DNA of 64,000 nt from Cognaticolwellia sediminilitoris (GTDB lineage: Bacteria; Pseudomonadota; Gammaproteobacteria; Enterobacterales; Alteromonadaceae), in assembly GCA_002104535.1 (NCBI GenBank), contig NBOG01000005.1, forward strand, positions 124,001-188,000. The letters are read 5' to 3'. This document shows positions 7,936 through 18,500 of the stretch, piece by piece; the stretch's first letter is position 1, and each line of letters starts with the position of its first letter. Under the pieces are notes generated by a model that was not told where the DNA came from, searched no databases, and saw only the letters and a list, made by a program, of their open reading frames with translations. The position numbers were made by a program, and so were the translations under genes.

Positions 7936-9231
7936 TTAAGAACATGATTTAAATAACTTTATTTCTTTTTCTATTGCTGGAATGCGATCTTGCCCCCAAA
8001 AACTGAAATCGCCATAACTAAAACAGGGCACTCCCCAAAAATTTAATTCGCTTAAACTAATTTGGTTTACATCGGCCCACTGCTGCCAGTCATGCTTTAG
8101 TTGATAGCTGTAGGCTTCGTTCATATCTAAGGCTAAATTTTCAAAAATTATTTGTACATTTTTAATCTTGGATAAATCAATTCCATCAACATAAACTGCT
8201 CGAAAGCACGCTAACATATACTCAACAGCCTTACCTTGTGTTTCAGCCCAAGAGAAAAAACGATAAACGTTAATAATGCCATCTCCTAATGGGTCAACAA
8301 AGCAGGTTAACTCAATCCCCAACCTTTTAGCTTCGCGAACAGCATCTAAATAAATATACTTTTGCTTTGACTTTGGTATCAGTACTCCACGCATTAAGAG
8401 CGGCAAAACTGGCTTAACAATTAACTCAACATCATAACGTTGAGCTAAACTGATCGCTTGCACAAACCCCAAATATGAATAAGGGCTACGCAATGATAAA
8501 TAACTCACCAAAGGTTCGCCTTTGTTAGTTTTTTTGTTTAAGTTTTCGTGAGAGACATCTTGAGCACTGAAATATTTATCGGCTACCACATCGTTCTTTT
8601 CGTCTTTAGATAAGCGAAACAGTGCATTTTTACTGTCTAAAAAAGAAAACTTTAGTAATGCTTGCTCGAAATGGTGTAAACGATCCACACCTACGTACCA
8701 ATCACCCGCCAATAAAATACTTGCTGGTGCGTAGTGCCCTTTCGAGCGTAAGCGCTCTTGATTTCTAACCTGATAGTTTATTGTTGGTGTTGAGGTTTGG
8801 TAATGCTCAGTAAATTGGTTACCCCAGGTTTTTATAAAAACTTGTTCTGCATTAGCAATGTTGTTGACTAAAAATTGCCATGACTGCTGACCTGTCGTCA
8901 ATACCTTAAGCGAAGGCGCTTCTGTAATAGTAATTAATTTATATTTTTCAGCAATGAGGTTAGCGTCTTTAATGGCCCACTGGCGATAAAGTTTGGGTGA
9001 AATTGTCACGCCAGGTAACGCTCCCCAAATAAAGAGCAGTTTAAAGTCTATTCGGTAATTTTTTGCTAACCGAGATAACATTTGCACGAGCATAAAACTG
9101 TGAGGGTCATTTAATGAAAGATATATTTCTGCGTGAGTTTTTTTACCGAAAAATCGTTTAAGGGTGACATAGCGAAAAGCTAAAATATTGGTTCTAAAAT
9201 GACTATGTAGCCATTTGATTTTTAATCGCAA
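7936..9231 (-). CDS. Tandem DsbA-like/HCCA-isomerase-fold thioredoxin protein
   Basis: A 431-residue protein made of two thioredoxin-fold domains of the DsbA/2-hydroxychromene-2-carboxylate isomerase family. The second domain (about residues 240-425) is the clearer: SLRSPYSYLG at its first strand, a GVPCF cis-proline loop and the terminal FWGQDRIP motif. The first domain (about 30-220) begins with the parallel YLSLNDPHSF but lacks a recognisable GVP/FWGQDR end. No CxxC pair is at the expected active-site position, so glutathione-transferase-like or isomerase chemistry is more likely than disulfide exchange. No signal peptide is seen. It stands alone, upstream of the divergent rsmC. Confidence 0.8.
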   Translation of the reverse strand: MRLKIKWLHSHFRTNILAFRYVTLKRFFGKKTHAEIYLSLNDPHSFMLVQMLSRLAKNYRIDFKLLFIWGALPGVTISPKLYRQWAIKDANLIAEKYKLITITEAPSLKVLTTGQQSWQFLVNNIANAEQVFIKTWGNQFTEHYQTSTPTINYQVRNQERLRSKGHYAPASILLAGDWYVGVDRLHHFEQALLKFSFLDSKNALFRLSKDEKNDVVADKYFSAQDVSHENLNKKTNKGEPLVSYLSLRSPYSYLGFVQAISLAQRYDVELIVKPVLPLLMRGVLIPKSKQKYIYLDAVREAKRLGIELTCFVDPLGDGIINVYRFFSWAETQGKAVEYMLACFRAVYVDGIDLSKIKNVQIIFENLALDMNEAYSYQLKHDWQQWADVNQISLSELNFWGVPCFSYGDFSFWGQDRIPAIEKEIKLFKSCS

Positions 9232-9466
9232 TAAAGTTTTATTGAAAATAGCTATTTCCTAGTAGACAAATGATGGCGTGTTAATCTAATTAGCGTAGAA
9301 TAGGCGGCATTATGGCATATTATAAACAGTTATCTTAATGATTTTTTAATTAAATTGTTTATTTCTTAAACACTGTTATTTTAATGTCATCACCGTTGAT
9401 AAATTTTCAATGAAACGTTAAATAAAGCAAAAATCAGACTTAAAAAGCTTAATTACAGGTAATTTA

Positions 9467-10516
9467 ATGGCAATAAGTAATATAAACCAGTTATTGATAC
9501 GAAATATTGATGAATTAGCAGCACTCAGACCTTTACTGGTCAATATTGCCGATGACGGATTTATTAATCAATATTTAGCTAAGAACGCCAACGCCTGCAT
9601 TGATAGTTACCATACCAATTATGCTGAATATAACCTTTGCCAAACATTAAAAAACTCCCGTGTCACAAGCCACTTTTGTGTTGAATATGTTGCTAAAGTT
9701 AAACACGATTTAGCGATTATTCAATTCCCAAAAAGTAAGGCTGAGTTTAGCTTTAGTCTAGCGATGTTAGCCGAATCGATGGCAACCGATGCAACAATAA
9801 TTATTGTTGGTGAAAATAAAGGCGGCATAAAATCAGCTGACAAACTTGCTAAAGACTTCTTTGACTATTGCAACAAAGCAGACTCTGCTCGTCATTGTTT
9901 AATGTATATTGGCAAGTTTAAAACGACTATCCCCCCTTTTGACTTACAAGATTTCTACAAATATTATCAACTACAAGTGCAAGATAAAACCATAGAGGTT
10001 GCAGCTTTACCTGGCGTATTTAGTCAAAACGCTCTCGATAAAGGTACTGAAGTTTTACTCGATTATTTACCAGAAAATATTACCGGTAAAGTATTGGACT
10101 TTGGTTGTGGTGCCGGTGTTATTGCCGCTTATATAGGCATTATTTATCCACAAACAAAACTATCCCTTGTTGATGTAAGCGCCCTTGCATTACATTCTGC
10201 AGAAACGACATTAAGGCTAAATAATTTATCTGGCAAATATATTGCTTCAAACAGTTTATCTAATATTCATGAGCAGTATGATTTTGTTATTTCTAATCCA
10301 CCATTTCATCAAGGTGTAAAAACACATTATGCCGCTACTGAGCAATTTTTAGGAAAAATCAAACAACACCTTACCTCTACAGGTAGCATTACCGTTGTCG
10401 CTAATAGCTTTTTAAAGTATTTACCGATCATGGAAAGTGCTATAGGTAAAACCAAAACGTTAGCAATAAAGAAAGGCTTTGCGGTTTATCAGTGCTATCT
10501 TAAACATCGCAGTTAA
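9467..10516 (+). CDS. rsmC: 16S rRNA (guanine1207-N2)-methyltransferase RsmC
   Basis: RsmC methylates G1207 of 16S rRNA in the 30S subunit using SAM. The protein (349 residues; E. coli 343) has the expected duplicated layout: a degenerate N-terminal methyltransferase-like domain and a catalytic C-terminal domain with GKVLDFGCGAGVIA as SAM loop and the NPPF motif (ISNPPFHQGV) that binds the target base. The preceding LPGVFSQNALDKGTEVLLD is also family-typical. An AGG ribosome site lies 8 bp before the ATG. Confidence 0.95.
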   Translation: MAISNINQLLIRNIDELAALRPLLVNIADDGFINQYLAKNANACIDSYHTNYAEYNLCQTLKNSRVTSHFCVEYVAKVKHDLAIIQFPKSKAEFSFSLAMLAESMATDATIIIVGENKGGIKSADKLAKDFFDYCNKADSARHCLMYIGKFKTTIPPFDLQDFYKYYQLQVQDKTIEVAALPGVFSQNALDKGTEVLLDYLPENITGKVLDFGCGAGVIAAYIGIIYPQTKLSLVDVSALALHSAETTLRLNNLSGKYIASNSLSNIHEQYDFVISNPPFHQGVKTHYAATEQFLGKIKQHLTSTGSITVVANSFLKYLPIMESAIGKTKTLAIKKGFAVYQCYLKHRS

Positions 10517-10612
10517 TAAAATAACTAAAATAACTAAAATAAAATGATTGTTGAATGCCTTAAGGTTTTCTACAATCAATTAATAACCATCATTAATTGA
10601 GTTTAGTATTGC

Positions 10613-12226
10613 ATGTCAATAATCAAGCCTATTTGGTCTATTCGTCGAGTTTTTCTACTCTCAATCATTGGCGCCATCACGTTTCTATCCATTGTTAGCA
10701 TTGCGATAATCTCACAACAGCACACCAAAAGTGACCACGAGATTGAAGCTAATCAAATCGTCCACTGGGCAAATGTTGTTGCTGGAGAAAGTATAGGCTA
10801 TTTAACCATTAATAATCAGCTGCCTATGAGTGATAATTTTAAATTACCTGAACACATCCCCCATTTAAATTACTTACAAATATTTAGACTTGATCCAGAA
10901 ACTCAAAAACTTGATAAAATTTTCAGTTATAAACGCGATCAACAGCGCACTAATATTTCAGACAAAACCGAGCAAATAAATAGTTTGCAAAAGCCTATTT
11001 TCCATGAGAAGTATTTAGAATATATACAACCAATAAAGTCACAAAATACTATTATTGGTTATGTCTACCTCCAAAGTAGTATTGAACACATTACCCGTTT
11101 TAATGAGAGTTTTTTAATTACCGCCGCTTTACTTATCACTATTATATTTTTAATTGCTGTTTTCATTGCCATAAGACTTGATCGTTTTGTTAGTTCACCA
11201 TTTCTATCGTTAACTAACACTATTCAAATTGCCTCTAGACAAAAAAACTTTCAGCAAGTGTGCGAAGTGATGGATTATCGTGAGGCAGACATTTTGGCCC
11301 GTAATATTAATATTCTTTTTAACCGTATGGAAAAACATATTTCGCAACTAAATGCCGCCGGCCAAGAAAGTGTTGAGCATTCACACCTTTTAGAAAGTAA
11401 AATTAATAAGCGCACCGAAGCGTTGAAAGAGTCTAATCAAGAGCTACTTTCAACATTGGAAAAACTACATCAGTTTCAAAGCCAACTGGTAGAAAGCGAA
11501 AAAATGGCCTCACTGGGCGATATGGTTGCTGGTGTTGCCCACGAAGTTAATACACCAATCGGATTAGGCGTAACGGCATCAACTTTATTAGCTGACCGAC
11601 TCGACGAAATCAAAACTGCATTTGAAAATAAAACACTTAAATCAAGTCAATTAAAAAAATTCCTGCATGATGGTTGTGAAAATATTGCCATTATTTACCG
11701 AAATTTAAATCGTGCAGCAGATTTAATATCTAGCTTTAAACAAGTCGCGGTTGATCAATCTAGTGAGGACGTTCGTACGTTCGACGTAAAAGAGCTCTTT
11801 ACAGAAGTTTTACTAACTTTAAGGCCTCAGCTCAGTAGCTTACCTTACATTATTGATATTGAATGCCCAGATGGATTAAAGATTTCCAGCAAACCCGGTC
11901 CTATAAACCAGATTTTAATTAATCTTATTATGAATTCAATTATTCATGGTTTTGAAGGCAGAGATAAAGGCCGTATCACAATCACGGCTATGCCGCTGAG
12001 CAATCAATTAAATATATTATTTAAAGATGACGGACGTGGTGTTGATGAGTCAATAAAAGAAAAAGTATTTGAGCCATTCACTACTACCAAGCGTGGTGAA
12101 GGTGGCAGCGGATTAGGTTTGCATTTAGTCTATAATTTAGTGACACAGGCATTAGGTGGCTCTATCGTATTAAAGAGCGAAAAAGATCAAGGTGTTAGTA
12201 TCGAAATTAATTTTCCAATTAATTAA
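10613..12226 (+). CDS. Membrane sensor histidine kinase next to arcA
   Basis: A 537-residue sensor kinase without a receiver domain. Visible order: TM1 (about residues 13-33), a periplasmic sensor region (about 35-165), TM2 (about 167-187), a HAMP-like linker with READILARNINILFNRM, a coiled coil (about 250-300), a HisKA box with the phospho-acceptor in GVAHEVNTPIG, and an HATPase domain with N box (LINLIMNSIIHG), DDGRGVD and GSGLGLHLV. It lies 225 bp upstream of arcA in the same direction. Unlike ArcB it has no receiver or Hpt module; a free Hpt gene lies just beyond arcA. Cognate status with ArcA is inferred from position only. Confidence 0.88.
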   Translation: MSIIKPIWSIRRVFLLSIIGAITFLSIVSIAIISQQHTKSDHEIEANQIVHWANVVAGESIGYLTINNQLPMSDNFKLPEHIPHLNYLQIFRLDPETQKLDKIFSYKRDQQRTNISDKTEQINSLQKPIFHEKYLEYIQPIKSQNTIIGYVYLQSSIEHITRFNESFLITAALLITIIFLIAVFIAIRLDRFVSSPFLSLTNTIQIASRQKNFQQVCEVMDYREADILARNINILFNRMEKHISQLNAAGQESVEHSHLLESKINKRTEALKESNQELLSTLEKLHQFQSQLVESEKMASLGDMVAGVAHEVNTPIGLGVTASTLLADRLDEIKTAFENKTLKSSQLKKFLHDGCENIAIIYRNLNRAADLISSFKQVAVDQSSEDVRTFDVKELFTEVLLTLRPQLSSLPYIIDIECPDGLKISSKPGPINQILINLIMNSIIHGFEGRDKGRITITAMPLSNQLNILFKDDGRGVDESIKEKVFEPFTTTKRGEGGSGLGLHLVYNLVTQALGGSIVLKSEKDQGVSIEINFPIN

Positions 12227-12382
12227 TCGATAAATTTAGCAAGCTTCACCTGTTCACAGCAATCGGTTAGAACTTTGAATAAAATATACACTAACATTAA
12301 ATCAATAATTGTCATGCAAATGATTGTTTTTTAACTATAGCTTCTATACCATGTGCCGATATTTTCTAGCCTAAAAATAGTC

Positions 12383-12388
12383 TATAAT
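12383..12388 (+). promoter_or_regulatory. Candidate -10 element of the arcA promoter
   Basis: A consensus TATAAT lies 64 bp upstream of the arcA start inside a 225-bp AT-rich gap after the kinase gene. The -35 position (around 12360) is poor, so activation or an UP element may be needed. It suggests arcA can be transcribed apart from the kinase. Confidence 0.4.
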
Positions 12389-12451
12389 ATTAAGGTGCGA
12401 GTTAAAATTTCGCCTAATAAAATACAAACCATACAGAACTGGAAAGATAAC

Positions 12452-13153
12452 ATGCAAAAATCTCATATATTAATCGTAGAAGACGAAGACGTAACACGCT
12501 TTAATCTGCGAAATCTATTTGAAGCAGAAGGCTACTTAGTAGCAGAAGCAACAGATGGAGAAAGTATGCAGCGAGAATTGCAAAATAACTCAATTAATCT
12601 AGTTATTATGGATATTAATTTACCCGGTAAAAACGGCTTGCTGTTAGCGAGAGAATTAACTCGTACAAATGATCTTGCTCTAATTTTTCTCACTGGTCGA
12701 GATAGTGATATTGATAAAATACTTGGCTTAGAAATCGGTGCAGATGACTACTTAACTAAACCGTTTAACCCAAGAGAACTTACCATTCGTGCGCGTAATA
12801 TTTTAAACCGCATGTCAGCAAGTACCGTTGAGAAAAATGACGCTATAATTAGCTTTAATCAATGGACACTTGATGGTAATTCAAGAAAGATGATTACTCC
12901 TGATAATAGAGAAATTTCTATTCCACGTGGTGAATACCGAGCACTACGTTTATTGATTGCCAATGCTGGACAGATTGTGACCCGCCAACAATTAATAAAA
13001 GAGATGACAGGGCGAGATTTACGTTCAAATGATCGAACAGTCGATGTAACTATTCGCCGTTTACGTAAACATTTTGAGTCAGTAGAGAGCGCGCCAGAAT
13101 TGATTAACACCATCCATGGCGAAGGCTATCGCTTTATTGGGCAAGTAGATTAA
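12452..13153 (+). CDS. arcA: Aerobic respiration control response regulator ArcA
   Basis: An OmpR-family regulator of 233 residues, globally repressing aerobic metabolism under low oxygen in relatives. The receiver domain is nearly identical in motifs to E. coli ArcA: HILIVEDE at the start, phospho-acceptor Asp54 in [17 protein letters not shown], and the Lys switch in [11 protein letters not shown]. The C-terminal winged helix carries [16 protein letters not shown] and IHGEGYRF. The ATG at 12452 has a GGAAAG ribosome site; an upstream in-frame ATG (12353) would precede the probable promoter. A kinase gene lies upstream and an Hpt gene converges downstream. Confidence 0.96.
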   Translation: MQKSHILIVEDEDVTRFNLRNLFEAEGYLVAEATDGESMQRELQNNSINLVIMDINLPGKNGLLLARELTRTNDLALIFLTGRDSDIDKILGLEIGADDYLTKPFNPRELTIRARNILNRMSASTVEKNDAIISFNQWTLDGNSRKMITPDNREISIPRGEYRALRLLIANAGQIVTRQQLIKEMTGRDLRSNDRTVDVTIRRLRKHFESVESAPELINTIHGEGYRFIGQVD

Positions 13154-13211
13154 ATATTCGATTAAGCCATTGTTGCTAGGTTTAACGATAATATTTACTA
13201 TTTTATAAACC

Positions 13212-13559
13212 TTATTGATCAAGTAGCCACTGTTCAAATACTTTCATGCCCGCTTGGTTAAGTAACCTCAACTCTTGCAAATGTTCCGATTTTATCTGCC
13301 AGCTTTGTTCAGACTTTTCTATTTCCACCAATTTTCTATGAACTTTACATAACCCGGTACTCGCCGCCGCCCCTTTCATTTTATGGCATTGCTCTTGCCA
13401 TAATTTTTGATTTTCCAAGATAATAGCATTCTCAATTTCTGCTAAATATATGCCAGACTGTTGCGAGTACAAATCTAACATTTGCTGAATCACCGCGTGA
13501 TCAAGTACTTCAAGATAACCATTGATTAACGTTAAGTCTAGTTGCTCAGTTATCGGCAT
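13212..13559 (-). CDS. Stand-alone histidine phosphotransfer (Hpt) protein, HptA-like
   Basis: A 115-residue four-helix Hpt protein. The phosphorylatable His59 sits in the motif CHKMKGAAASTG, matching the HxxKGxA consensus of ArcB-type Hpt domains. It has no other domain. In Shewanella the ArcA pathway uses a separate HptA and the kinase ArcS in place of ArcB; here an Hpt gene converges on arcA, 58 bp apart, which makes the same role likely. Its ribosome site is within GGTCAATTTGGAGGC upstream (GGAGG). Confidence 0.85.
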   Translation of the reverse strand: MPITEQLDLTLINGYLEVLDHAVIQQMLDLYSQQSGIYLAEIENAIILENQKLWQEQCHKMKGAAASTGLCKVHRKLVEIEKSEQSWQIKSEHLQELRLLNQAGMKVFEQWLLDQ

Positions 13560-13880
13560 TTGGCCTCCAAATTGACCGTTATTTTTAAATTTATTTATTT
13601 AATACACTTTGGCACTTAAAACCAAATACGTTCAGCCGCAATAAGATACAACTAACATATTCTTTTTCAATATCACTATAGCTATCACAAACATTGCTTT
13701 TACTAGGTATATCGTTCAAAATAGCCGCCCATTTTAGGGTCACTGCATTATAGCCACTTTTACTGTGTAATTGTGGAAACTATCAATTTCTAGATTGTAA
13801 TGCCAATAATAAATTTACTAAGTACTGAAGTTACCAAAGATAGCCCTTTACTTAGTGCACAAGCGAAAAGCGGAGTAAAA
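13560..13880. other. Intergenic region between hptA-like gene and folE2
   Basis: About 320 bp of AT-rich sequence holding the promoters of two divergent genes. An in-frame ATG at 13800 would extend FolE2 by 27 residues but has no ribosome site. I looked for a Zur-type dyad, since folE2 is often Zur-controlled, and did not see one. Confidence 0.4.
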
Positions 13881-14807
13881 ATGCCAACATTAATGCCTGA
13901 TATTGCAAATCACACCACAGCACAAACTGAGGGGACTTTGGATTGGGTCGGCATGAGCAACATAGAAATGCCCATCATGGTTGCCTCTAAAGGCCAATCA
14001 GAGCGTATGGTTTCAGCCTACGTTGACGCGTTTGTTAATCTTAAAGAGCCTAAAGCAAAAGGCATCCATATGTCGCGCTTGTATTTATTACTTGATGAAC
14101 TCTCAAATTCAAATACTTTAAACCATCAAAGTTTAGTGACCTTATTGGATGGGTTTATAAGCAGCCATCAAGAATTAAGTGATAACGCAAAAGTAAAGTT
14201 TACTTTTGACTATCATCTACGTCGTAAATCACTGATTAGTGGAAAACAAGGCTGGAAAGCATACCCAGTGACGATTACCGGTCGATTAAATAAGGGTAAA
14301 CTTGATATCGAGCTAAGCCTTGATGTCCGTTATTCTTCTACCTGCCCTTGTTCAGCGGCTCTTGCACGACAGTTGATTCAAAAAGCCTTTAAAGATAAAT
14401 TTACTGAGCAAGATGGTGTTGATCTAGCCGCAGTTCATGAATGGTTAGGAACAACCGAAGGTATTGTCGCAACACCACATAGTCAACGATCAATTGCTGA
14501 GATTAAAGTGAAGCTTAATCATTCAACAACCGAGTTTCCAATTACCGATCTCGTTGATTTAATCGAAGGCTCACTGAAAACGCCAGTGCAAGCGGCAGTC
14601 AAACGTGAAGATGAGCAAGAGTTTGCGCTTTTAAATGGACAAAACCTAATGTTTTGTGAAGATGCTGCACGTCGATTACAGCACACTATGAATGCTACCG
14701 ATCAATTTGATGACTTCTGGTTGCGTATTAATCATTTAGAATCATTGCATGCTCATGATGCTGTCAGTGTTACAACTAAAGGTGTTGTTAATGGTTACCA
14801 ACCTTAA
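13881..14807 (+). CDS. folE2: GTP cyclohydrolase FolE2 (type IB)
   Basis: FolE2 catalyses the first step of folate synthesis, GTP to dihydroneopterin triphosphate, with relaxed metal need compared with zinc-dependent FolE. The 308-residue protein has the COG1469 features: [22 protein letters not shown], the conserved cysteine motif [14 protein letters not shown], and a C-terminal [13 protein letters not shown] close to the family end. The ATG at 13881 follows CGGAG by five bases and gives the usual length; the open frame begins earlier at 13800. FolE2 is monocistronic here, with a strong terminator downstream. Confidence 0.93.
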   Translation: MPTLMPDIANHTTAQTEGTLDWVGMSNIEMPIMVASKGQSERMVSAYVDAFVNLKEPKAKGIHMSRLYLLLDELSNSNTLNHQSLVTLLDGFISSHQELSDNAKVKFTFDYHLRRKSLISGKQGWKAYPVTITGRLNKGKLDIELSLDVRYSSTCPCSAALARQLIQKAFKDKFTEQDGVDLAAVHEWLGTTEGIVATPHSQRSIAEIKVKLNHSTTEFPITDLVDLIEGSLKTPVQAAVKREDEQEFALLNGQNLMFCEDAARRLQHTMNATDQFDDFWLRINHLESLHAHDAVSVTTKGVVNGYQP

Positions 14808-14873
14808 TCAGTAACCTTAAATAAGTAAGTATTTTAAGTATATGTCTTAAGTAACTTGTTTAAGAATATTAAG

Positions 14874-14910
14874 AATCCCTAGCTGTTTTTTCAAAGCTAG
14901 GGATTTTTTT
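14874..14910 (+). terminator. Rho-independent terminator of folE2
   Basis: An 11-bp perfect stem (AATCCCTAGCT and its complement) with a 10-base loop is followed by seven T residues, 67 bp after the folE2 stop. Confidence 0.9.
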
Positions 14911-15066
14911 ATGGGTGAAACCGACAGAACCTCAACTCAGGTTAATGAAGATTAAAAAACCTCAAACAATCTTTAATATCAATGTAATGTGAAGTCCTCG
15001 CCGTAGTGGAAACACTATAACTCAATGTTTATGGTTTAGTTTATATCAAGACTACTGTGCGTATCC

Positions 15067-15150
15067 AATAGCTGGCTATTGCCAACAAACCAAGCTGATA
15101 GACGCTAAACAAGCTCGTTGATAAGCTTGGTATAGCCCAAGTTTAGGCTT
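15067..15150. other. Cluster of inverted repeats in the 650-bp gap before gltB
   Basis: The gap from 14911 to 15557 has no supportable gene. It contains consecutive dyads: AATAG-CTGG-CTATT at 15067-15080, ACCAAGCT paired with AGCTTGGT at 15089-15131, and AGCC/GGCT arms around 15134-15150. They could fold as an RNA or be remnants of a repeat. No U-run directly follows, so a terminated small RNA is unproven. Confidence 0.3.
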
Positions 15151-15426
15151 GCTTATTAACCTGCCTTTTTCAAAAACCCATACTACACTCTACTTACCAT
15201 TAAAAACCCAAACACTATAAGCTGAATAAATAGTGAATATAATGAACGGTAATTATCCATTTAATAAAAAAGGTGGAAATGTAATAAAATTACATAAAAA
15301 CGGTGTTGTTATTGATTTATGCTCATAATAAAGGCTAGAACTACGAATAATGAGGGCTTTTATGTCATTTTATTATTGATGTGAATAAATTTCGTAAATT
15401 AACTACGAGTATTTACTCTATTCAGA

Positions 15427-15455
15427 TTGACGTTTAACTGTTAAATGTTTAATGT
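15427..15455 (+). promoter_or_regulatory. Candidate sigma-70 promoter of gltBD
   Basis: TTGACG at 15427-15432 and TAATGT at 15450-15455 are separated by 17 bp, about 100 bp before the gltB start. The spacer contains the dyad TTTAAC-TGTTAAA, a possible regulator site. Confidence 0.4.
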
Positions 15456-15557
15456 AAGCAGTTCGCCGGTACAAATTTTTGGATTATTTATGCACTTAAA
15501 GCATACTTTTATTCCATTTTAACAAATAACTCCGGGCTTTTTATTTAGGAGAATATC

Positions 15558-18500
15558 ATGCAGCTTTACGATCATACTTATCAAAAAGACAATTGTGGCT
15601 TTGGTCTAATTGCTCATCAACACGGCGAAAAAAGTCATAAGCTCGTAAAGACAGCTATTCATGCCTTAGATAGGATGCAACATCGTGGTGGTATTGCCGC
15701 TGATGGCAAAACCGGAGACGGCTGTGGACTTTTGATGCAAAAGCCAGACAGTTTTTTTCGGGCTGTGGCTGAAGAAAACAATTGGCAATTAGGCCGTAAA
15801 TACGCTGTAGGCATGATTTTCCTCAATCCAGACCCTATTCAAGCCAATGCCAGTAAAAAAATCCTTGAAGAAGAATTAGCGCGCGAAACCCTAACGTTAG
15901 TAGGCTGGAGAATCGTTCCTACTGATATTAGTACGTTAGGTGAAATAGCTAAAAGTAACTTACCTGCTATAGAACAAGTTTTTGTCGATGCCCCGTCTGG
16001 CTGGCGTAATCGAGACCTTGAACGCCGCTTATATATGGCAAGACGCCGAGCTGAGAAACGTATTAGTGATGATCGCTTCTATGTTGCCAGTTTGTCTTGT
16101 TTGGTCACTATATATAAAGGTTTGATGATGCCAGTTGATCTACCGAACTTTTATTTAGATTTAGCCGATATTCGTATGCAAACCGCTATTTGTCTTTTTC
16201 ACCAGCGTTTTTCAACAAATACTTCACCGCAATGGCATCTTGCACAACCTTTCCGCTATTTAGCTCACAATGGTGAAATTAACACTATTAAAGGTAACCG
16301 CCAGTGGAGTCGCGCACGTACTCATGGTTTTAAATCACCTCTATTGCCTGATTTACAAGATGCCGCCCCATTTGTTAATGAAAGCGGCTCCGACTCTTCA
16401 TCACTAGACAACATGTTGGAATTGTTTCTTGCCGGCGGCATGGATCTATACCGTGGTATGCGACTATTAATGCCACCTGCATGGCAAAGTAGTCCGTTAA
16501 TGGATGATGACTTAAAAGCTTTTTATGAATTTAATTCAATGCATATGGAACCATGGGATGGTCCAGCCGGTGTTGTTGTGACTAACGGTCGTCACGTGGC
16601 TTGTAATCTTGACCGCAATGGCCTACGACCTGCTCGCTATGTTATTACCCGTGATGGTTTTATTACCTTAGCATCCGAAGTCGGTATTTGGGATTATGGC
16701 GAAGATGAAGTGGTTGAGAAAGGCCGAGTTGGACCTGGCGAAATGCTGGCAATTGATACTTATACTGGTAAAGTTTTTAACTCTAATGCCATCGATAATG
16801 AACTGAAAATTCGTCATCCTTATCGTGAGTGGTTAGATAATAACATTCGTCGCTTAATACCGTTTGACAAATTAGACGCACAATTAATCGGTCAACGCAT
16901 ATTTACTGATAAAGAAATTGCTCAATATCATAAATTGTTTAATTACAGCTATGAAGAGATCCATCAAGTGGTAAAAACATTGGCCGAAAACGGTCAAGAA
17001 GCCACTGGCTCTATGGGTGACGATACGCCAATGGCTGTTTTATCAAGCCAACCACGTTCACTTTATGACTATTTCCGTCAACAATTTGCTCAAGTCACTA
17101 ATCCACCGATTGATCCATTACGCGAACGCTACGTAATGTCACTCGGCACCTGTATTGGTCGTGAACATAACGTTTTCAACGAAACGACTGGCCATGCTGA
17201 TCGTATTTTATTTGCCACACCCGTATTAATGTACACCGGATTAAAACAATTACGCGAGCTTGACCCTGAACACTATCGCTCTGACACATTAACCTTAAAC
17301 TATGATCAAGAAGAAGGTTTAGAAGCTGCCGTAATACGTTTATGTGATGAAGCTGAAATGTTAGTTCGAGATAAAAATACGGTTATTTTAGTACTATCTG
17401 ATCGTCAAATACATCAGGGCATGTTACCAATTCCAGCGGCAATGGCAGTCGGTGCAGTGCAAAAACGTTTAGTTGATAAACAACTGCGTTGTGACTCTAA
17501 TATCATTGTCGAAACCGCCTCTGTTCGAGATTCACATCAATTTGCGGTACTGTTTGGCTTAGGCGCAACGGCCGTTTATCCTTACTTAGCTTTTGAAACC
17601 ATTGAACAACTAGTTGAACAAAAACAAATTGATTTAACTGCGCGTCAAGCAGTGGTTAATTACCGTGAAGGCATCAATAAAGGTCTATTGAAAATTTTAT
17701 CAAAAATGGGCATTTCCACCATTGCGAGTTATCGTTGTGCTGGCCTATTTGAAGTTATTGGCCTCAACAGTAACATCATGGAACTTTGTTTTCCTGATTT
17801 ACCGAGTCGCATTCAAGGCGCTGATTTTGCTGATATCGAACAAGATAATATAAACCTTGCTCGCAAAGCCTTTATGCCACATCAGAAAATGAGTCACGGT
17901 GGACTACTTAAATATGTCCACGGTGGTGAATATCATGCTTATAACCCTGACGTGGTAAGCACTTTACAAGCAGCAGTTCGCAGTGGTAACTATAGCGATT
18001 ATAGAATTTTTGCCGATCATGTTAACAAGCGACCGGCCGCAGCATTACGTGATTTATTAGCCTTGAAAGACGATCAAACTGCTATCGATATTTCAGCGGT
18101 TGAATCTGAAACTGAACTATTTAAGCGCTTTGATAGTGCCGCGATGTCGATTGGCGCATTAAGCCCTGAAGCGCATGAAGCGTTAGCGATTGCGATGAAC
18201 CGTTTAGGCGGTTTTTCAAACTCAGGTGAAGGTGGAGAAGACGAACGTCGTTACGGTACGGTCAAAAACTCTCGTATAAAACAAATTGCCTCAGGTCGTT
18301 TTGGCGTGACACCACATTATTTAGTTAATGCCGATGTGTTACAAATTAAAGTTGCACAAGGTGCAAAACCAGGTGAAGGAGGCCAATTACCTGGTGATAA
18401 AGTCACACCACTCATTGCAAAATTACGCTTTTCGGTACCTGGTGTAACGTTAATATCACCACCACCACATCACGACATTTATTCAATTGAAGATTTAGCG

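Noticed and set aside
13560-13880. Zur operator upstream of folE2
   Set aside because: No GAAATGTTATA-like dyad was found by eye.
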